This document shows positions 19,901 to 32,330 of a DNA stretch of 64,000 nt, in pieces. The notes beneath the pieces are model-generated. The model was given only the letters and a program-made list of their open reading frames with translations. It was not told the origin of the DNA and ran no database searches. Positions within the stretch are counted from its first letter, which is position 1; each line of letters begins with the position of its first letter. A program made the translations under genes and the position numbers. The stretch is from Okapia johnstoni. Taxonomy: Eukaryota; Chordata; Mammalia; Artiodactyla; Giraffidae. Location of the stretch: contig CM044310.1 in the NCBI GenBank assembly GCA_024291935.2, forward strand, positions 121,344,213-121,408,212. The letters are read 5' to 3'.

Positions 19901-22040
19901 TAAGATAGATTTCCAAAAACTGGTATTACCAGATGAGACATGAAAAGCATTTCTGTGGTTCTCAAAAGATGGTGCAGAATTTGTTTCCCGAGGGGCAGCA
20001 CTCACAGCCACCAGCTACAGGCAGGGCAGGAGGGGAGTGGGCAGGGATGTGTGTAGCTAATCAGGCACGCTGGCCCTGAATCTGAAGACTGGCCCGCAAC
20101 CTTTCTCAGCATAACACTGCAGATCAGACAGACTGAGCAGTTCATATTTGCAAAGAAATGGCTTTGCCATGCCTGGTATAAATAAGCCTTTGAACAACAT
20201 TACCAGCATTGGATATTTATTACTTAAACCAACAAAATGTTTGCCTGTTTGATAAGCCAAAAAAGTGATTCTTGCTAACTCGTGAATTCCCTCCTGCCTA
20301 TTATGCTTTTAAACTTCTCTGTATACAATGTATGCCTTTTGCCCATTTTACTATTGTGTCTGAGCTTTTTTTCTTGTTAACAGATTTGCACAAACTGCTT
20401 TTCCTTTTTTTAAAACGATTCCTGTTGTTCATTTGAGAGCAGTACTTGACTCATTAAAAACAATTTCAATTTTATGAAAAGGTACATCTCTTTCTCTCTC
20501 TGCCTTGCTGTCCCCCGCCCCCCACTCCAATACACCATAAACGGTGTTAACATTTTGGTCATTTTGGTTTGTTTTCTCATCATTTTTTTTTTTGGCTGCA
20601 CATACTGCATGCGGGATCTTAGTTTCCCAAACAGGGATTGAACCTGAGTCCCCTGTGTTGGGAAGCACAGGATGTTAACCACTGGACCGCCAGGGAAGCC
20701 CTCCTGTTTTCTTATAATTTAAAAATAATCACCAGACTAAGGAGGTGCTTGCCTGTAGGGAGTAGTGGGGAGGAAGTCTGGTTTCCATGGTACCTCTGTT
20801 CGGTCTCACCTACTCACACATGTGGCCGTATTACCTATTTTAAGATGGTTATAGTTTTCATTTAGCTGTGATCATCCCACGTGTGCATGGCATGCTTTTT
20901 CCATGTAACCCTACACCTCACACACTGCTCTCTCCCCAGGCAGTCGTTTTCACCTTGCTCATAGCTGCACAGTATGCCCAGAGTTTTATCTGTGTGCCCC
21001 TCCCTCTGTTTGAATGTTTCATTTAGTTCTGGTTTTTCACAATTGTAAAGGATACTGTGATGAACATTTTGGTCCTTAAAATGTGTTTCTAAACTTAGGA
21101 TTCTTTAAGATTTTGCCAAAGGGGAGTTCCTGTATCGGAAGGGGAATAATGGTATTGGAAGGGGTATACTTGTCTAAGGTTCCTGATACACATCTAAGTT
21201 TTCTTTGGAAAACATACCGATTTGCACTGCTGCCATTAACTCATGAGGGTGCTTTCCACACATTCTTGCTAGCATTGTGTACTAAGAGTACTTTTCACCT
21301 TTGCTAATTTAACAAGGGAAGGGACATCTAATTTTAATTGTATTTATTTAGTTTTTAAGGACACTGGATAGTTTCCTCTGAGCTTCTTAAGCAATTATAT
21401 TTCTCCTCTTAGCGTTCATTGTCTGTATGGCTTTAGTATCTTCCAGTCAATTTGAGCAGTCTCTTTATATAATAAGGATATTATCTGTCTTCATTTTGGC
21501 CATAAACATTTTTCCCCAGTTTGTTTGGATAATTTTTTTCACAAGGTTTCAATTTTTATATAGCTCAATTCTTCTGATATCTTTTCTAAACCTACAAAGT
21601 CTAACCTTATCTAAACATTAATGTTTTATTCTGCAGCTTTTATTACTTATAAAATATACTTTAACTGTAATTGAATTTACTTGAATGTATTATGTGAAAA
21701 TAAAAATTGTCTCCCATTAACTGCCCTGACATCAATTTTAATAAATGACACAGCAGGTCATAATATGTTATTTTATAATACATTTCTATATCTGTATCAT
21801 CCAAATTGTTTGTTTTGTCACCCTTTACGTATCCTAGATCTATATTTTTAACTTAGCCTTATGTGAGTTTTCTGTCATTGTACCTTTAAAAAGTGTATTT
21901 AAATGTACGTGTACTTAGAAAGATATGATTGTTACTCTTCTGGATAAAAAATTTGTTTACCAATTAGAAACAGCTTTTTGATGATTATTGAAGCAAACTT
22001 ACAAATCAGGAAGAATTGACATTGTTAACATTTATTAGCA
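16976..22040. other. Intergenic DNA, mostly old repeats
   Basis: No gene can be supported. About 18655-18960 and 20860-21600 look like diverged L1 material (for example 'gtacacctgaaacttatc' near 18913). About 19590-19650 resembles a MIR ('gcctggtacatagtaggcac'). The rest is AT-rich and unassigned. Confidence 0.45.
20585..20702 (-). repeat. CHR-type tRNA-derived SINE
   Basis: Reverse orientation, with a T-run at the left and 'gcgggatcttagtttccc' through 'actggaccgccagggaagcc' at the right. This is the tRNA-derived cetartiodactyl SINE. The tRNA-like box elements are not a functional tRNA. Confidence 0.8.
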
Positions 22041-22044
22041 TCCA

Positions 22045-23712
22045 GGAATATGACAGAAATGTATGGACCTAACAGAAGCAGAAGATATTAAGAAGAGGTG
22101 GCAAGAATACACAGAAGAACTGGACAAAAAATATCTTCATGACCCAGATAATCATGATGGTGTGATCACTCACCTAGAGCCAGACATCCTGGAATGTGAA
22201 GTCAAGTGGGCCTTAGAAAGCATCACTACGAACAAAGCTAGTGGAGGTGATGGAATTCCAGTTGAGCTATTTCAAATCCTGAAAGATGATGCTGTGAAAG
22301 TGCTGCACTCGATATGCCAGCAAATTTGGAAAACTCAGCAGTGGCCACAGGACTGGAAAAGGTCAGTTTCCGTTCCAATCCCAAAGAAAGGCAATGCTAA
22401 AGAATGCTCAAACTACCTCACAATTGCACTCATCTCACACGCTATTAAAGTAATGCTCAAAATTCTCCAAGCCAGGCTTAAGCAATACGTGAACCATGAA
22501 CTTCCAGATGTTCAAGCTGGTTTTACAAAAGGCAGAGGAACCAGAGATCAAATTGCCAATATCCGCTGGATCATCGAAAAAGCAAGAGAGTTCCAGAAAA
22601 ACATCTATTTCTGCTTTATTGACTATGCCAAAGCCTTTGACTGTGTGGATCACAATAAACTGTGGAAAATTCTGAAAGAGATGGGAATACCAGACCATCT
22701 GACCTGTCTCTTGAGAAACCTGTATGCAGGTCAGGAAGCAACAGTTAGAACTGGACATGGAACAACAGACTGGTTCCAAATAGGAAAAGGAGTACGTCAA
22801 GGCTGTATATTGTCATCCTGCTTATTTAACTTATATGCAGAGTACATCATGAGAAATGCTGGGCTGGAAGAAACACAAGCTGGAATCAAGATTGCCGGGA
22901 GAAATATCAATAACCTCAGATATGCAGATGACACCACCCTTATGGCAGAAAGTGAAGAAGAACTAAAGAGCTTCTTGATGAAAGTGAAAGAGGAGAGTGA
23001 AAAAGTTGGCTTAAAGCTCAACGTTCAGAAAACTAAGATCATGGCATCTGGTCCCATCACTTCATGGGAAATAGATGGGGAAACAGTGGAAACAGTGTCA
23101 GACTTTATTTTTGGGGGCTCCAGAATCACTGCTGATGGTGATTGCAGCCATGAAATTAAAAGACGCTTACTCCTTGGAAGGAAGGTTATGACCAACCTAG
23201 ATAGCATATTTAAAAACAGAGACATTACTTTGCCAACAAAAGTCCGTCTAGTCAAGGCTATGGTTTTTTCCAGTGGTCATGTATGGATGTGAGAGTTGGA
23301 CGGTGAAGAAAGCTGAGCGCCGCAGAATTGATGCTTTTGAACTGTGGTGTTGGAGAAGACTCTTGAGAGTCCCTTGGACTGCAAGGAGATCCAATCAATC
23401 CATCCTAAAGGAGATCAATCCTGGGTGTTCATTGGAAGGACTGATGTTGAAGCTGAAACTCCAATACTTTGGCCACCTCATGGGAAGAGTTGACTCATTG
23501 GAAAGGACCCTAATGCTGGGTAGGATTGGGGACAGGAGGAGAAGGGGACGACAGAGGATGAGATGGTTGGATGGCATCACTGACTTGATGGACATGAGTT
23601 TGGGTAGACTCCGGGAGTTGGTGATGGACAGGGAGGCCTGGTGTGCTGCAATTCATGGGGTCGCAAAGAGTCGGACACGACTGAGCAACTGAACTGAACT
23701 GAACTGAGGAAT
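22045..23712 (+). mobile_element. BovB (RTE) LINE with reverse-transcriptase ORF
   Basis: This 1.67-kb copy is 5'-truncated: the endonuclease part is missing. It retains most of the reverse-transcriptase domain in one open frame, 22063-23292, with the catalytic YADD at about 22921-22932, upstream motifs (PIPKKGNAKECSNY, FIDYAKAFDCVDH) and the GVRQGCILSS block. A single-base insertion in the T-run near 23265-23270 shifts the frame. The C-terminal part continues in the next frame, 23273-23692. It ends with the characteristic 'ctgaactgaactgaactga' tail. It is not expected to be mobile without its N-terminal half. Confidence 0.93.
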
Positions 23713-24559
23713 AGGATGTTCTTTTATATATTCAAGCATTCTTATCAACTTGTTTTTCTCATAAGTTTTCCTTAGTTATTCCCACATACTGTTGCAATTG
23801 TAGGCTTCGTTGTGTAGGCTTTTTCTTGTTGGTTATAATTCCCCCAAACGCCAGCATCCTAGGAATGGGGTTACTGTTCCTAGTGTTGCCCCACTGCATG
23901 CACTCAAGCTAGCCAAACCCTGTGCTTCCAGAGGCAGGTGGGGGCCACAGATTCTCCAAAGGAAGACGCAGAAAAAGCATAGCATTAAGTATGTGAGCAC
24001 ACGTATACACACAACTTATAAATACCACCCCCATACCCCACCCGCAGCCTCAGTTTTGAATCTCCTCTCACTCTGGTTCCAGGGCGGGGACCAGGCCATC
24101 TGATTATCAGGTCTCCTCCAGGGGGGACCCTGAAAGGGAAGAAGTACAGGACCCACTGGCATGATACCTGGCCCACTTCAGCCTTTCAGATAAAAGACTG
24201 GTTTGGATCAGTTGACCATAGGCTTCGTCATTTGTTTTCTTGGACTTTGGTTTTTCTTGTGGGGTGGGGCAGGATTGGCCATACCACATGACCTACGGGA
24301 TCTTAGTTCTCCCTACCAATTGTAGAAGCCAGCCAGTGCTCCAGAGGGTGGCGCCTCACTGGGAAGCACTGTCTCCTGCTTTCTTTTAGTTTCATTCTAT
24401 TATAGAATGCAAATCAAAAATTAGATTTCCAGTTTTAAGCTACATTAAGAAAAAAAAAAAAAGCCAACCCGGTTCACTCCAAAATTCCAGGCCTTCCTAC
24501 CTGGAACTTCCGCCTAGGTCCTTTGCCTAGAAAAAAGGACCATCACGCTCTTCAGTGGG

Positions 24560-24765
24560 CCATCACTTAATATAAGGAGATCCAGATATTGCAGGAGAAG
24601 GAGGTGACAGCAGATGAGGGGGTTGAATGGCATCAACTGAACAGACATGAATTTGAGCAAACTCAGAGATAGTGAAGGACAGGGAAGCCTGGCGTGCTGC
24701 AGTCCATGGGGTCACAAAGAGGCGGATACGACTTAATGACTGAACAACAGATAAAAGGGAAAACT
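24560..24765 (+). repeat. BovB 3' fragment, diverged
   Basis: 'gatgagggggttgaatggca' through 'cctggcgtgctgcagtccat' and 'gactgaacaacag' mark a degraded BovB 3' end. Confidence 0.75.
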
Positions 24766-24879
24766 CACAGAGTCGCCTGAGGGCGCTGTGATGCCGCAGG
24801 GGCTTAAAGGGCCCATGCTTGGCACCGAGCGCTGGTCCAAAGTAGACTCCAGGTGAACTCAGGTGGGCTTTTCAGATAT

Positions 24880-25078
24880 CCTGCTGTGTATGCCAGGCAG
24901 CACCAATGAAATAATAGTAGTCTATAATAAGAAGAGAGAAGAGTTGTGTTTGCTTATGATAGAAAAAAGTCTTGGTTTCTATAAGCCAAAGATGGCCAAC
25001 CTGAAAGTCATCTTCCCAGATTATTCTGAGAAGCTGCTCCCAAGTTTTCAGCACAGTTTTATATATTGTCAGAACAAA
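24880..25078 (+). repeat. LTR-like repeat, left part (split by BovB)
   Basis: The segment ending 'attctgagaagctgctccc ... attgtcagaacaaa' matches, in opposite orientation, about 53395-53520. The family is unnamed here. Its other half resumes at about 25448. Confidence 0.55.
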
Positions 25079-25447
25079 GGCTGTCGGAAGGCTGAGTGCT
25101 GAGGAATTGATGCTTTTGAACTGTGTTGCTGGAGAAGACTCATGAGAGTCCCTTGGACTGCAAGAAGATCAAACCAGTCAATCCTAAAGGAAATCAACTC
25201 TCAATATTCATTGGAAGGCCTGAAGCTGAAACTTCTGATGTGAACAACCGACTCTCTGGAAAAGACCATGATGCTTTGAAAGATTGAAGGCGGGAGGACA
25301 AGGGGGCAGAGGATGAGATGGTTGGATGGCATCACCAACTCGATGGACATGAGTTTAGGCAAACTCAGGGAGATGGTGGACAGGGAAGCCTAGTGTTCTG
25401 CAGCCCATGACGTCACAGTTAGTCAGACACAACTTAGCCGCTGCAAA
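25079..25447 (+). repeat. BovB fragment nested in an older repeat
   Basis: A diverged BovB 3' piece ('tgaggaattgatgcttttga' to 'agtcagacacaacttagccg'). It interrupts the LTR-like repeat precisely between 'gtcagaacaaa' and 'aaaacgttaaac'. Confidence 0.8.
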
Positions 25448-25700
25448 GCAAAAACGTTAAACGAGTCGGGGGTTATATTTCTTCAGTGTCAAAGAGAGAC
25501 CAGCACATACATATCGAGTCAGTGTGCACCTGTCACCTGTGAAGGGAGTCTTACTATCAAAGAAGAACAAGCACTAGTGACCCAGAAGGAGGGTCCTTAA
25601 ACTTTATTTTTAACATGGACATCATTTCTGGGCAAGGTGCCCTTTTCCTGAATAATTGAAGCACATGTACAATGCATATAAGGGAGGCCAAAAAGATGCT
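25448..25700 (+). repeat. LTR-like repeat, right part
   Basis: It resumes with 'aaacgttaaacgagtc' and matches, inverted, about 53215-53405, including the 'gaagggagt(c/g)ttact' and 'gtgcccttt' blocks. Confidence 0.55.
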
Positions 25701-25711
25701 ATTTTAGTTAG

Positions 25712-25985
25712 TTGGAGTTTGCTCAGATTCATGTCCATTGAGTCGGTGATGCCATCCAACCATCTCATCCTCTGTCGTCCCCTCCTCCTCCTGCCCTCAA
25801 TCTTTCCCAGCATCAGGGTCTTTTCCAGTGAGTCCGTTCTTCGCATCAGGTGGCCAAAGTATTGGAGTTTCAGCTTCAGCATCAGTCCTTCCAATGAATA
25901 TTCAGGACTGATTTCCTTTAGGATGGACTGGTTTGGTCTTCTTGCTTTTCAGGGGACTCTCCAGAGTCTTCTTCAGCACCATGTA
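25712..25985 (-). repeat. BovB 3' fragment
   Basis: A well preserved reverse copy covering the 'ggccacctgatgcgaagaac' to 'atgccatccaaccatctcat' part of the 3' region. Confidence 0.88.
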
Positions 25986-26194
25986 TGAGACCTTGGCAAA
26001 TTGTTTAACCTCTGTGCCTCAGTTTTTCTATCTGTGAAAGGGGGAATGATAAAATGGGTCCTGCCTCCTGGGGTGGTTGGGAGAATTAAGTGTGTCATAT
26101 GCAAAAGCACTCACTCAGGTTGGTATCTGGCTCTAAGGAAGCAATATTTATTTATCTTTTTAAAGATTTTTTTAAGTGTGGACCATTTTTTATT

Positions 26195-26320
26195 GAAATT
26201 TGTTTACAATATTGATTCTGTTTTATGGGGGGGGGGTTTGGTCACAAGGCATGTGGGATTTTATCTCCCCGACCAGGCCTCGAATCTGCACCCCCTACAT
26301 CGGAAGGGGAATTCTTAGGA
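26195..26320 (-). repeat. CHR-type SINE fragment
   Basis: 'catgtgggattttatctccc' and 'cgaccaggcctcgaatctgc' are the reverse CHR SINE head, next to a G-run at 26227-26236. Confidence 0.7.
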
Positions 26321-26794
26321 AACGGTATTTAAATCCTCGTTGTCACTCTGCTGATGTAGTTTCAGGGATTCAAGACTGAGGGGTGAAAGCGGCAAGCTTG
26401 GTGCTTCTGTTGCACGGGAGCCGGATCTGTCTTTGCTGTGGGAGTGGTTCTATGCACTGCAGGAGGTTGACCAACATCCCCTGTCTCTGCCCAAAAATGT
26501 CCCCAGATGGTGCCACAGATCCCTTTCAGGGGAGCATGGTCATCCTTGTCTGAATAACCACTGTTCTACGTGAGATCCCCGTGAGTGGAGGCATGTAAGC
26601 CAGAGCTGTGAGACGGCAGGATGGAAATACTGTGGGCAGTGCTCGTGGAGAGGCAGTTCTAAAATCTCATCCTACCCCCGAAGCGATGCTGCCGTGCCCC
26701 TCAGCAGCCAGGCTGACGTCTCGTGTCGGCCGATGGCTCAAACCCAGGGTGCCTGCTCCCCTCCACTGCTTCAGATTATGATGCTTCTTCAGTT

Positions 26795-27102
26795 ATGTAT
26801 TTGCTTTTGGCTGCACTGGGTCTTCGTTGCTGCACAAGGGCCTTCTCAAGTTGCAGCGAATGGGGGCTATCCTGGGGTTGCGATGTGTGGCGTTCTCATG
26901 GCGGCAGCTTCTCTGTTGCATAGCACGGGCTCCATGGGTCCACAGGCTTCAGTAGTTACAGCACACGGGCTCAGCAGTCGGGGCTGGTGCACAGGCTCAG
27001 CTGCCCCGCTGCATGTGGGATCGTCCCAGACCAGGGATCGAACCCGGGCCCCCGGCATTGGCGGGCGGACTCTTCACCACTGGACCCCCGGGGAAGTCCC
27101 CA
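26795..27102 (-). repeat. CHR-type SINE, long form
   Basis: A reverse copy of about 300 bp with 'ttttggctgcactgggtctt' at the left and 'accactggacccccggggaa' at the right. The open frames over it are not genes. Confidence 0.8.
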
Positions 27103-27271
27103 GTCGTGTTTGCAGTATTGTTATTTATATCCATGAAGAGGCCGTCCCTCACAGTTCTGAGAAACACAGACTCACCCATTTGGAGAAAGCAGTAGAGACA
27201 GGGTTTTACACACCAGGCACGGTTCTCACAGTTACACCTGTACTAACTTGACTTAATCCTCATGACGATTC

Positions 27272-27551
27272 TCAGAGAAGGCAATGGCACCCCACTCCAG
27301 TACTCTTGCCTGGAAAATCCCATGGACAGGGGAGCCTGGTGGGCTGCAGTCCACAGGGTCTCTATGAGTCAGGCAGAGCTGAGCGACTTCATTTTCACTT
27401 TTCCCTTTCATGCACTGGAGAAGGAAATGGCAACCCACTCCAGTGTTCGTGCCTGGAGAATCCCAGGGACAGGGGAGCCTGGTGGGCTGCCGTCTGTGGG
27501 GTCGCACAGAGTCAGACACGACTGAGCGACTTAGCAGCAGCAGCAGCATGA
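27272..27551 (+). repeat. BOV-A2 dimeric SINE
   Basis: It contains two 'aatggcaacccactccagt'-type monomers separated by a 'cattttcacttttccc' linker, ending in 'gacttagcagcagcagcagc'. It is little diverged, hence relatively young. Confidence 0.92.
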
Positions 27552-27729
27552 CAGTTCTATGGTGGGTGAGGGGATGTTGTTATTCCTACACGTTTCAGAT
27601 AAAGAAACCAAAGCACAGAGAGGTTAAGCAACTTGCCTAACGTCACACAGGTGGTACGTGGCTGGGCTAGGATTGAGCCTTGGAGGGGGGTATTTGTATG
27701 CACAGTGCCATTTCCTTTTCTTCTTCCCT

Positions 27730-28375
27730 CTGGTTGGTTAGGATCTTCCCAACCCAGGGAATGAACCCAAGTCTCTTTTGTCTTCCTGCATTGGCGGGCA
27801 GGTTCTTTACTACCACCTGAGAATCCCTTGATATTTGAGTTAACTGCCAAGTCAAGAAGTTTAAATAACAACCTGGAATTCGGGTTCTCTTGAAAAGTAT
27901 CAGAGAATCTGGCAGTGCTTGGTCCACCACCACCAGTTGGCAGGAGCTTGGCGCGGCCGCCTCATTGCAACAGATTCCGTTTCTCTAGAGCCCCCATCAC
28001 TCCCTATTCTGTCACTTGGCTGGATTCACTAATTCACTAATAATTCACTGGATGTATTTGCCCAGCCTCTGCAGATATTAGATTTTCAGACTTCCAGGGA
28101 AGACAAATCATGCATGTGTGGTTTTGTCTGTCTGTTTCTTTTTGTTTGTTTTTTAGGAGCCTAGCCATACTAATCTTTAATTCAGTCCTGTCTATGTTAC
28201 AGAGGATGGCTGATTTCAGTTTCCTTCCTCTGTGTGTGTGTGTGGGCATGCTCAGCGGCCTCCGACTTTTTGAGACTTCGAGGACTGTAGCCACCAGGCT
28301 CCCCTGTCCAGGGGATCCTCCAGGCGAGAATACTGGAGTGGGGTGCCATTGCCTTCTAGGCTTCTCTTTATCTCC
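27730..28375 (-). repeat. Two partial Bov-tA SINEs
   Basis: Reverse SINE remnants lie at about 27735-27830 ('cccaacccagggaatgaacc') and about 28235-28365 ('gcatgctcagcggcctccga'). The sequence between and after them to 28980 shows no gene. Confidence 0.7.
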
Positions 28376-29094
28376 AAAGAAATTTGAAAGGTTCCATTTG
28401 CTAATTGTTCTACTGAAGGAATGTCATATCTTCAGGGTAACTTCTCAGACTTATAAATTGTGGCAGTTATGAACAAAATAAATGAATCCACTTTAGACCA
28501 CAGCAAAGAAGAGCAGAATGTGAGGATGGAGAGGTAGGGAAGAACCAGTCAACATGCAACCTTGGGAAATGAGGATTTTACAGTCTGTCACAAGTAACAA
28601 TGCAGCAGTGGTCATAACCACCCTCCCTAACTTAGGACTTCAGGTTAACCAAAATGCCCACGGATAATTTATAGAAAGACTATAAATACGCCCAACAAAG
28701 GGTCACGTTAGTATCCTGAATCCCAGAATTAGAGTATTCAGAGATTATTCCATCCCCCAAATATTTTTATTCATGGCTTGTTTTTAACATCTATGCTAGT
28801 TTTGAAGGAGCCATGATGTTGAATAAGAACTCACTCCTAGAAGAATTCAGGCCACAATATTTTCTGCCTCCGTTGCCTCCTTACTTATTCTACTTAACCT
28901 CTTCAAGCCTGTATTATGTCATTCATATTACAAGTAATCACTGACTCCTCAAACAATATAATGTCTATGCTGTAGAAAAAGGGGCCATAGTGTGTGGTAG
29001 TGAAGCTTGGCCTCAGAGTTTACACCCAGAACTGGTTTCAAATCCTATTGTCCTGAATGAAACTCAGACTTTCTCTCCTTGGAAAGGTCTTTTT

Positions 29095-29222
29095 CTCTTT
29101 TTCTATTTTTCTAGCCATGCCACATGGCATGTGGGTCTTAGTTCCCCAGCCAGGGATCGAACCCATGCCCCCTGCAGTGGAAGTGTGTGGTCTTAACCAC
29201 TGGACCACCAAGGACGCCACAT
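29095..29222 (-). repeat. CHR-type SINE
   Basis: Reverse copy, 'tctagccatgccacatggca' to 'ccactggaccaccaaggacg'. Confidence 0.8.
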
Positions 29223-29261
29223 AAAACTGACTCTTGACGGGTAGAGATTTTTGATAGTATT

Positions 29262-29420
29262 TTTTTTTTTTTTTACTTTTTACTTTGTTTTGGGGTATAG
29301 TCAATGAACAGGGTTGTACTTTCAGGTGAACAGCAAAGAGACTCAACCATACATATATATGTATCCATTCTCCCCCCAAAAAGCCCCTTCCCTCTTGATA
29401 GTATTTCATTCCACTTCACT
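29262..29420 (-). repeat. L1-type fragment with T-run
   Basis: A T-run at 29262-29273 is followed by 'ggggtatagtcaatgaacag' and 'gtatccattctccccccaaa', the same family as at 340-640. Confidence 0.65.
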
Positions 29421-29719
29421 TCATGCATATTTATTAAGGGCGGGCTTCGTGCAAAGAGGCAGTGCAGCACGGGTGGCAGATGTAAGGATGTGAATGAACC
29501 CGGGTTTTAGCCTCAAAGTGTTCGAGAAATTTCCATTGTGTGACTCTAGAAATGTTACTGAATCCATTAACACCTCCTCTGTAATTTGGGAGCGATGGTC
29601 TTTCCCTTACCATTAATAAATTGTATATACTAGTAGACACTACAGGCAAGACCTCTGGGGGTGGGCAGGACATAGTCGTCCAGAGCAAGGACTTTGAAGT
29701 CAGACAGACACGAGTAACA

Positions 29720-30010
29720 AGATATCTCCTGGTCTCTCCTGGTGGCTCAGTGGTAAAGAATCCGCCTGTCAATGCAGGAGACAGGGGTTCGATCCCCAAT
29801 CCAGGAGGCTGCCACGTGCCATGGGGCCACTAAGCCCATGAGCCACAGCTACAGAGCCTGTGCTCAGCACCCAGGAGCCCCAGCGAGAGAAGCCGCTGCC
29901 ATGAGGAGCCCAGGCGCCGTGACTAGAGGGTGGCCCCCGCTCGCCACAGCTAGAGGAAAAGCCCTCGGAGCAGTGGTGACCCAGCACAGCCAAAAAGAGA
30001 GAGAGAAACC
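29720..30010 (+). repeat. CHR-type SINE, long form
   Basis: Forward copy, 'cctggtggctcagtggtaaa' then 'ggggttcgatccccaatcca', ending in an A/G-rich tail ('ccaaaaagagagagagaaac'). Confidence 0.8.
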
Positions 30011-30810
30011 CAAGACATGTCTCCATACTAATGGTCTCGGCTTCAACAAGCCTGCTGACCCATCTGTGCCTCGTGAATTAACATGCGATATGGAGGTAAC
30101 CCCTGAGCGAGGGTTAAATCAGCTAACACAGCCAAAGTATCTCAAGTCAGTACCTGGTACAGCTTGGGTGTTCTGTAAGAGAAAGTTCCTTTCTGGGGTC
30201 TCTTCTCCTCACCCCCAAAGGATCGTGTGGGGTCTGTTCGTGCAATGGCTGAAGGATAAAGAGGTCCAGATTCCTTCTTGCTGACGCTGAACCTGGAGGA
30301 GGCTCTGGTTCCAGGCGGACCGGGCTCCTGTCCAGAGGAGGAGACACCTAGGACTGGAGGAGGTGCCGCTCAGTCCATCACGGGAGGACCTGGTCCTGAG
30401 CAGGGCGCCCACCGCTTCCACCCTTGCTTGTCTTTGCAGGTCTGGCTGCTCTGAGTTGCTGGCACGGTGAGAGGGAGGCAGGCTTAACCTGGACCTTCTA
30501 CGGTCTCTGTGGATTTGGAGAAGGGGCAGAGCGGAGAATGCTTTTTACAGATGCTCTGAGAGGCTTGGAGGGAGGAGGAGCCAAGGAAAGTCAGCCTCGG
30601 AGCCTCCATTTGTCCAGGCCGTCGGGCGCTAACTGATGTCTTCCCAGATCACAGGCTCTTTGCTTAGATCCTGGAGCACAGAGACGAGCGAGAAACTCTT
30701 CCTTCTGTAAAACTAGAGCCCAGCAGTGGTCGTCTTTGAGCTGAAGACTTCGCTGATGCGTCTATTTATGTTTTTAAAAGTCCCTTTTTAACTGATACTT
30801 AAGTCTTTAT
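30010..30810. other. Non-repetitive intergenic DNA, no gene seen
   Basis: About 800 bp of moderately GC-rich sequence that is not clearly repetitive. Frames are short and lack recognisable domains. I can assign no function. Confidence 0.35.
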
Positions 30811-30811
30811 T

Positions 30812-30935
30812 TATTTATTTTGGCCACACCGAGGAGCATGCAGGATCTTAGTTCCCAGACCAGGGATCACATCCTGGCCCTGGGTGGTGGGAGCAAGGAG
30901 TCCAAACCACTGGACCTCCAGTGCGTTCCCCATAT
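30812..30935 (-). repeat. CHR-type SINE
   Basis: Reverse fragment with 'ggccacaccgaggagcatgc' and 'ccaaaccactggacctccag'. Confidence 0.75.
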
Positions 30936-31289
30936 TTCAAAACAATTCTTAATGAGCTTGAGAGAAGAAATAAGGAAACTTACGTGCCACATTAGTTATT
31001 GGAAATGAAATCAGTAAATAAGGTCACTAAAATAGACCGAACATCAACCCAAAGTGGCTTCAGTGAAAAGTGAATTTATTGGTTCACATAAGAGGAATTC
31101 CCAAGGGTGGAACAGCCTCCAGGCATGCCTGGACCCCAAAACTCAACAAACTCATTAGCTCTGCATCTTTCTCCTCCCTGCCACTGATTCTGATTTTCTT
31201 TGCATTGACTCCATCATCAAGAAGGGACTCGCCCATTAAAGAGTAGGTAGTTGCTGACATCTTCAAGCTTACACCTTTTTGAAAATGTT

Positions 31290-31675
31290 TTATTGATGTA
31301 TTTAATTCTTTTTTAAAATTAATTCTTTTTTAAAATTTTTAATTAATTGGAGGATGATTACTTGACAATATTATGACAGTTTTCACCATACATCCACATG
31401 GATCAGCCATGGCCATACATGTGTCCCCTCCCTCCTGAGCCCTCCTCCCACCTCCCCTCCCTGCCCCATCCCTCCAGCTTGTCACAGAGCACTGGCTTTG
31501 GGTTCCCTGCATCATACATCAAACTCCCACCAGCTGTCTATCTTACATAGAGTCATGTATATGTTTCAATGCTATTCTCTCAAATCATCCCACCCTCTCC
31601 TCCCACTGTGTCCGAAAGTCTTATCTTTATATCTGTGTCTCCTTTGCTGCCCTGCAGGTAGGATCATCAGTAATT
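31290..31675 (-). repeat. L1-type fragment
   Basis: A 'tttttaaaattaatt'-rich head, then 'cagttttcaccatacatcca' and 'tcacagagcactggctttgg', a recurrent cetartiodactyl L1-derived segment. Confidence 0.6.
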
Positions 31676-31721
31676 CTTAAAAAAACTTTTTTATTGGTGT
31701 GTGTGTGTCTGTTTGTGCCTG

Positions 31722-32330
31722 CTGGGGCGTCCCACGTGGTGGTAGTGGTAAAGAACTCACCTGCCAATGCAGGAGACACAGGAGCCTCGGATTCAATGCC
31801 TGGGTCAGGAAGATCCCCTAGAGGAAGGCATGGCAACCCACTCCAGTGTTCTTGCCTGGAGAATCTTACGGACAGAGGCATCTGGCGGGATACAGTCCAT
31901 AGGGTTGCAGAGCGTTGGACACAACTAATGCCACTTAGCACACAGGCATGTATGTGTGCTCAGTTATGTCCAACTCAGTCGTAACTCGGCCCCGTGGACT
32001 GTGCCCGCCATGCTCCTCTGTCCATGGGAGTCTCCAGCAGGAGTACTGGAGTGGGTGCCACTTCCTTCTCCAGGGGATCTTCCCGACCCAGGCATTGGCT
32101 CGTCGTCTCTTGCACTGGCAAGTGGATTCCTTGTGGATGCACCACCAGGTGTGCTGGAGTATAGCTGATTTGCTGTGTCAGTTTCAGGTCTACAGCCAAG
32201 TGAATCAATCATGCATATATACATCCACCCTGTCATGGATTCTTTTCCCATCTAGGCCATCACACTATTGAGCAGAGTTCCCTGTGCTCTACAGTGGGTC
32301 CTTATTAGTTATACAAACTTACCTCTTCAG
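31722..32330. repeat. Bov-tA pair in opposite orientation plus L1 piece
   Basis: A forward Bov-tA (about 31722-31945), then a reverse Bov-tA (about 31948-32150), then an L1-type fragment (about 32155-32330, 'gagcagagttccctgtgctc'). The two SINEs form an inverted repeat that could fold in RNA. Confidence 0.8.

Noticed and set aside
20585..20702. tRNA gene
   Set aside because: The box-like sequence belongs to a tRNA-derived SINE; there is no complete cloverleaf.
22063..23292. Host gene candidate with reverse transcriptase
   Set aside because: It is the BovB LINE, recognised from its typical 3' tail and many sibling fragments in the window.
26694..27251. 185-codon open frame on +
   Set aside because: It runs over a CHR SINE and flanking DNA with no homology to a protein family.
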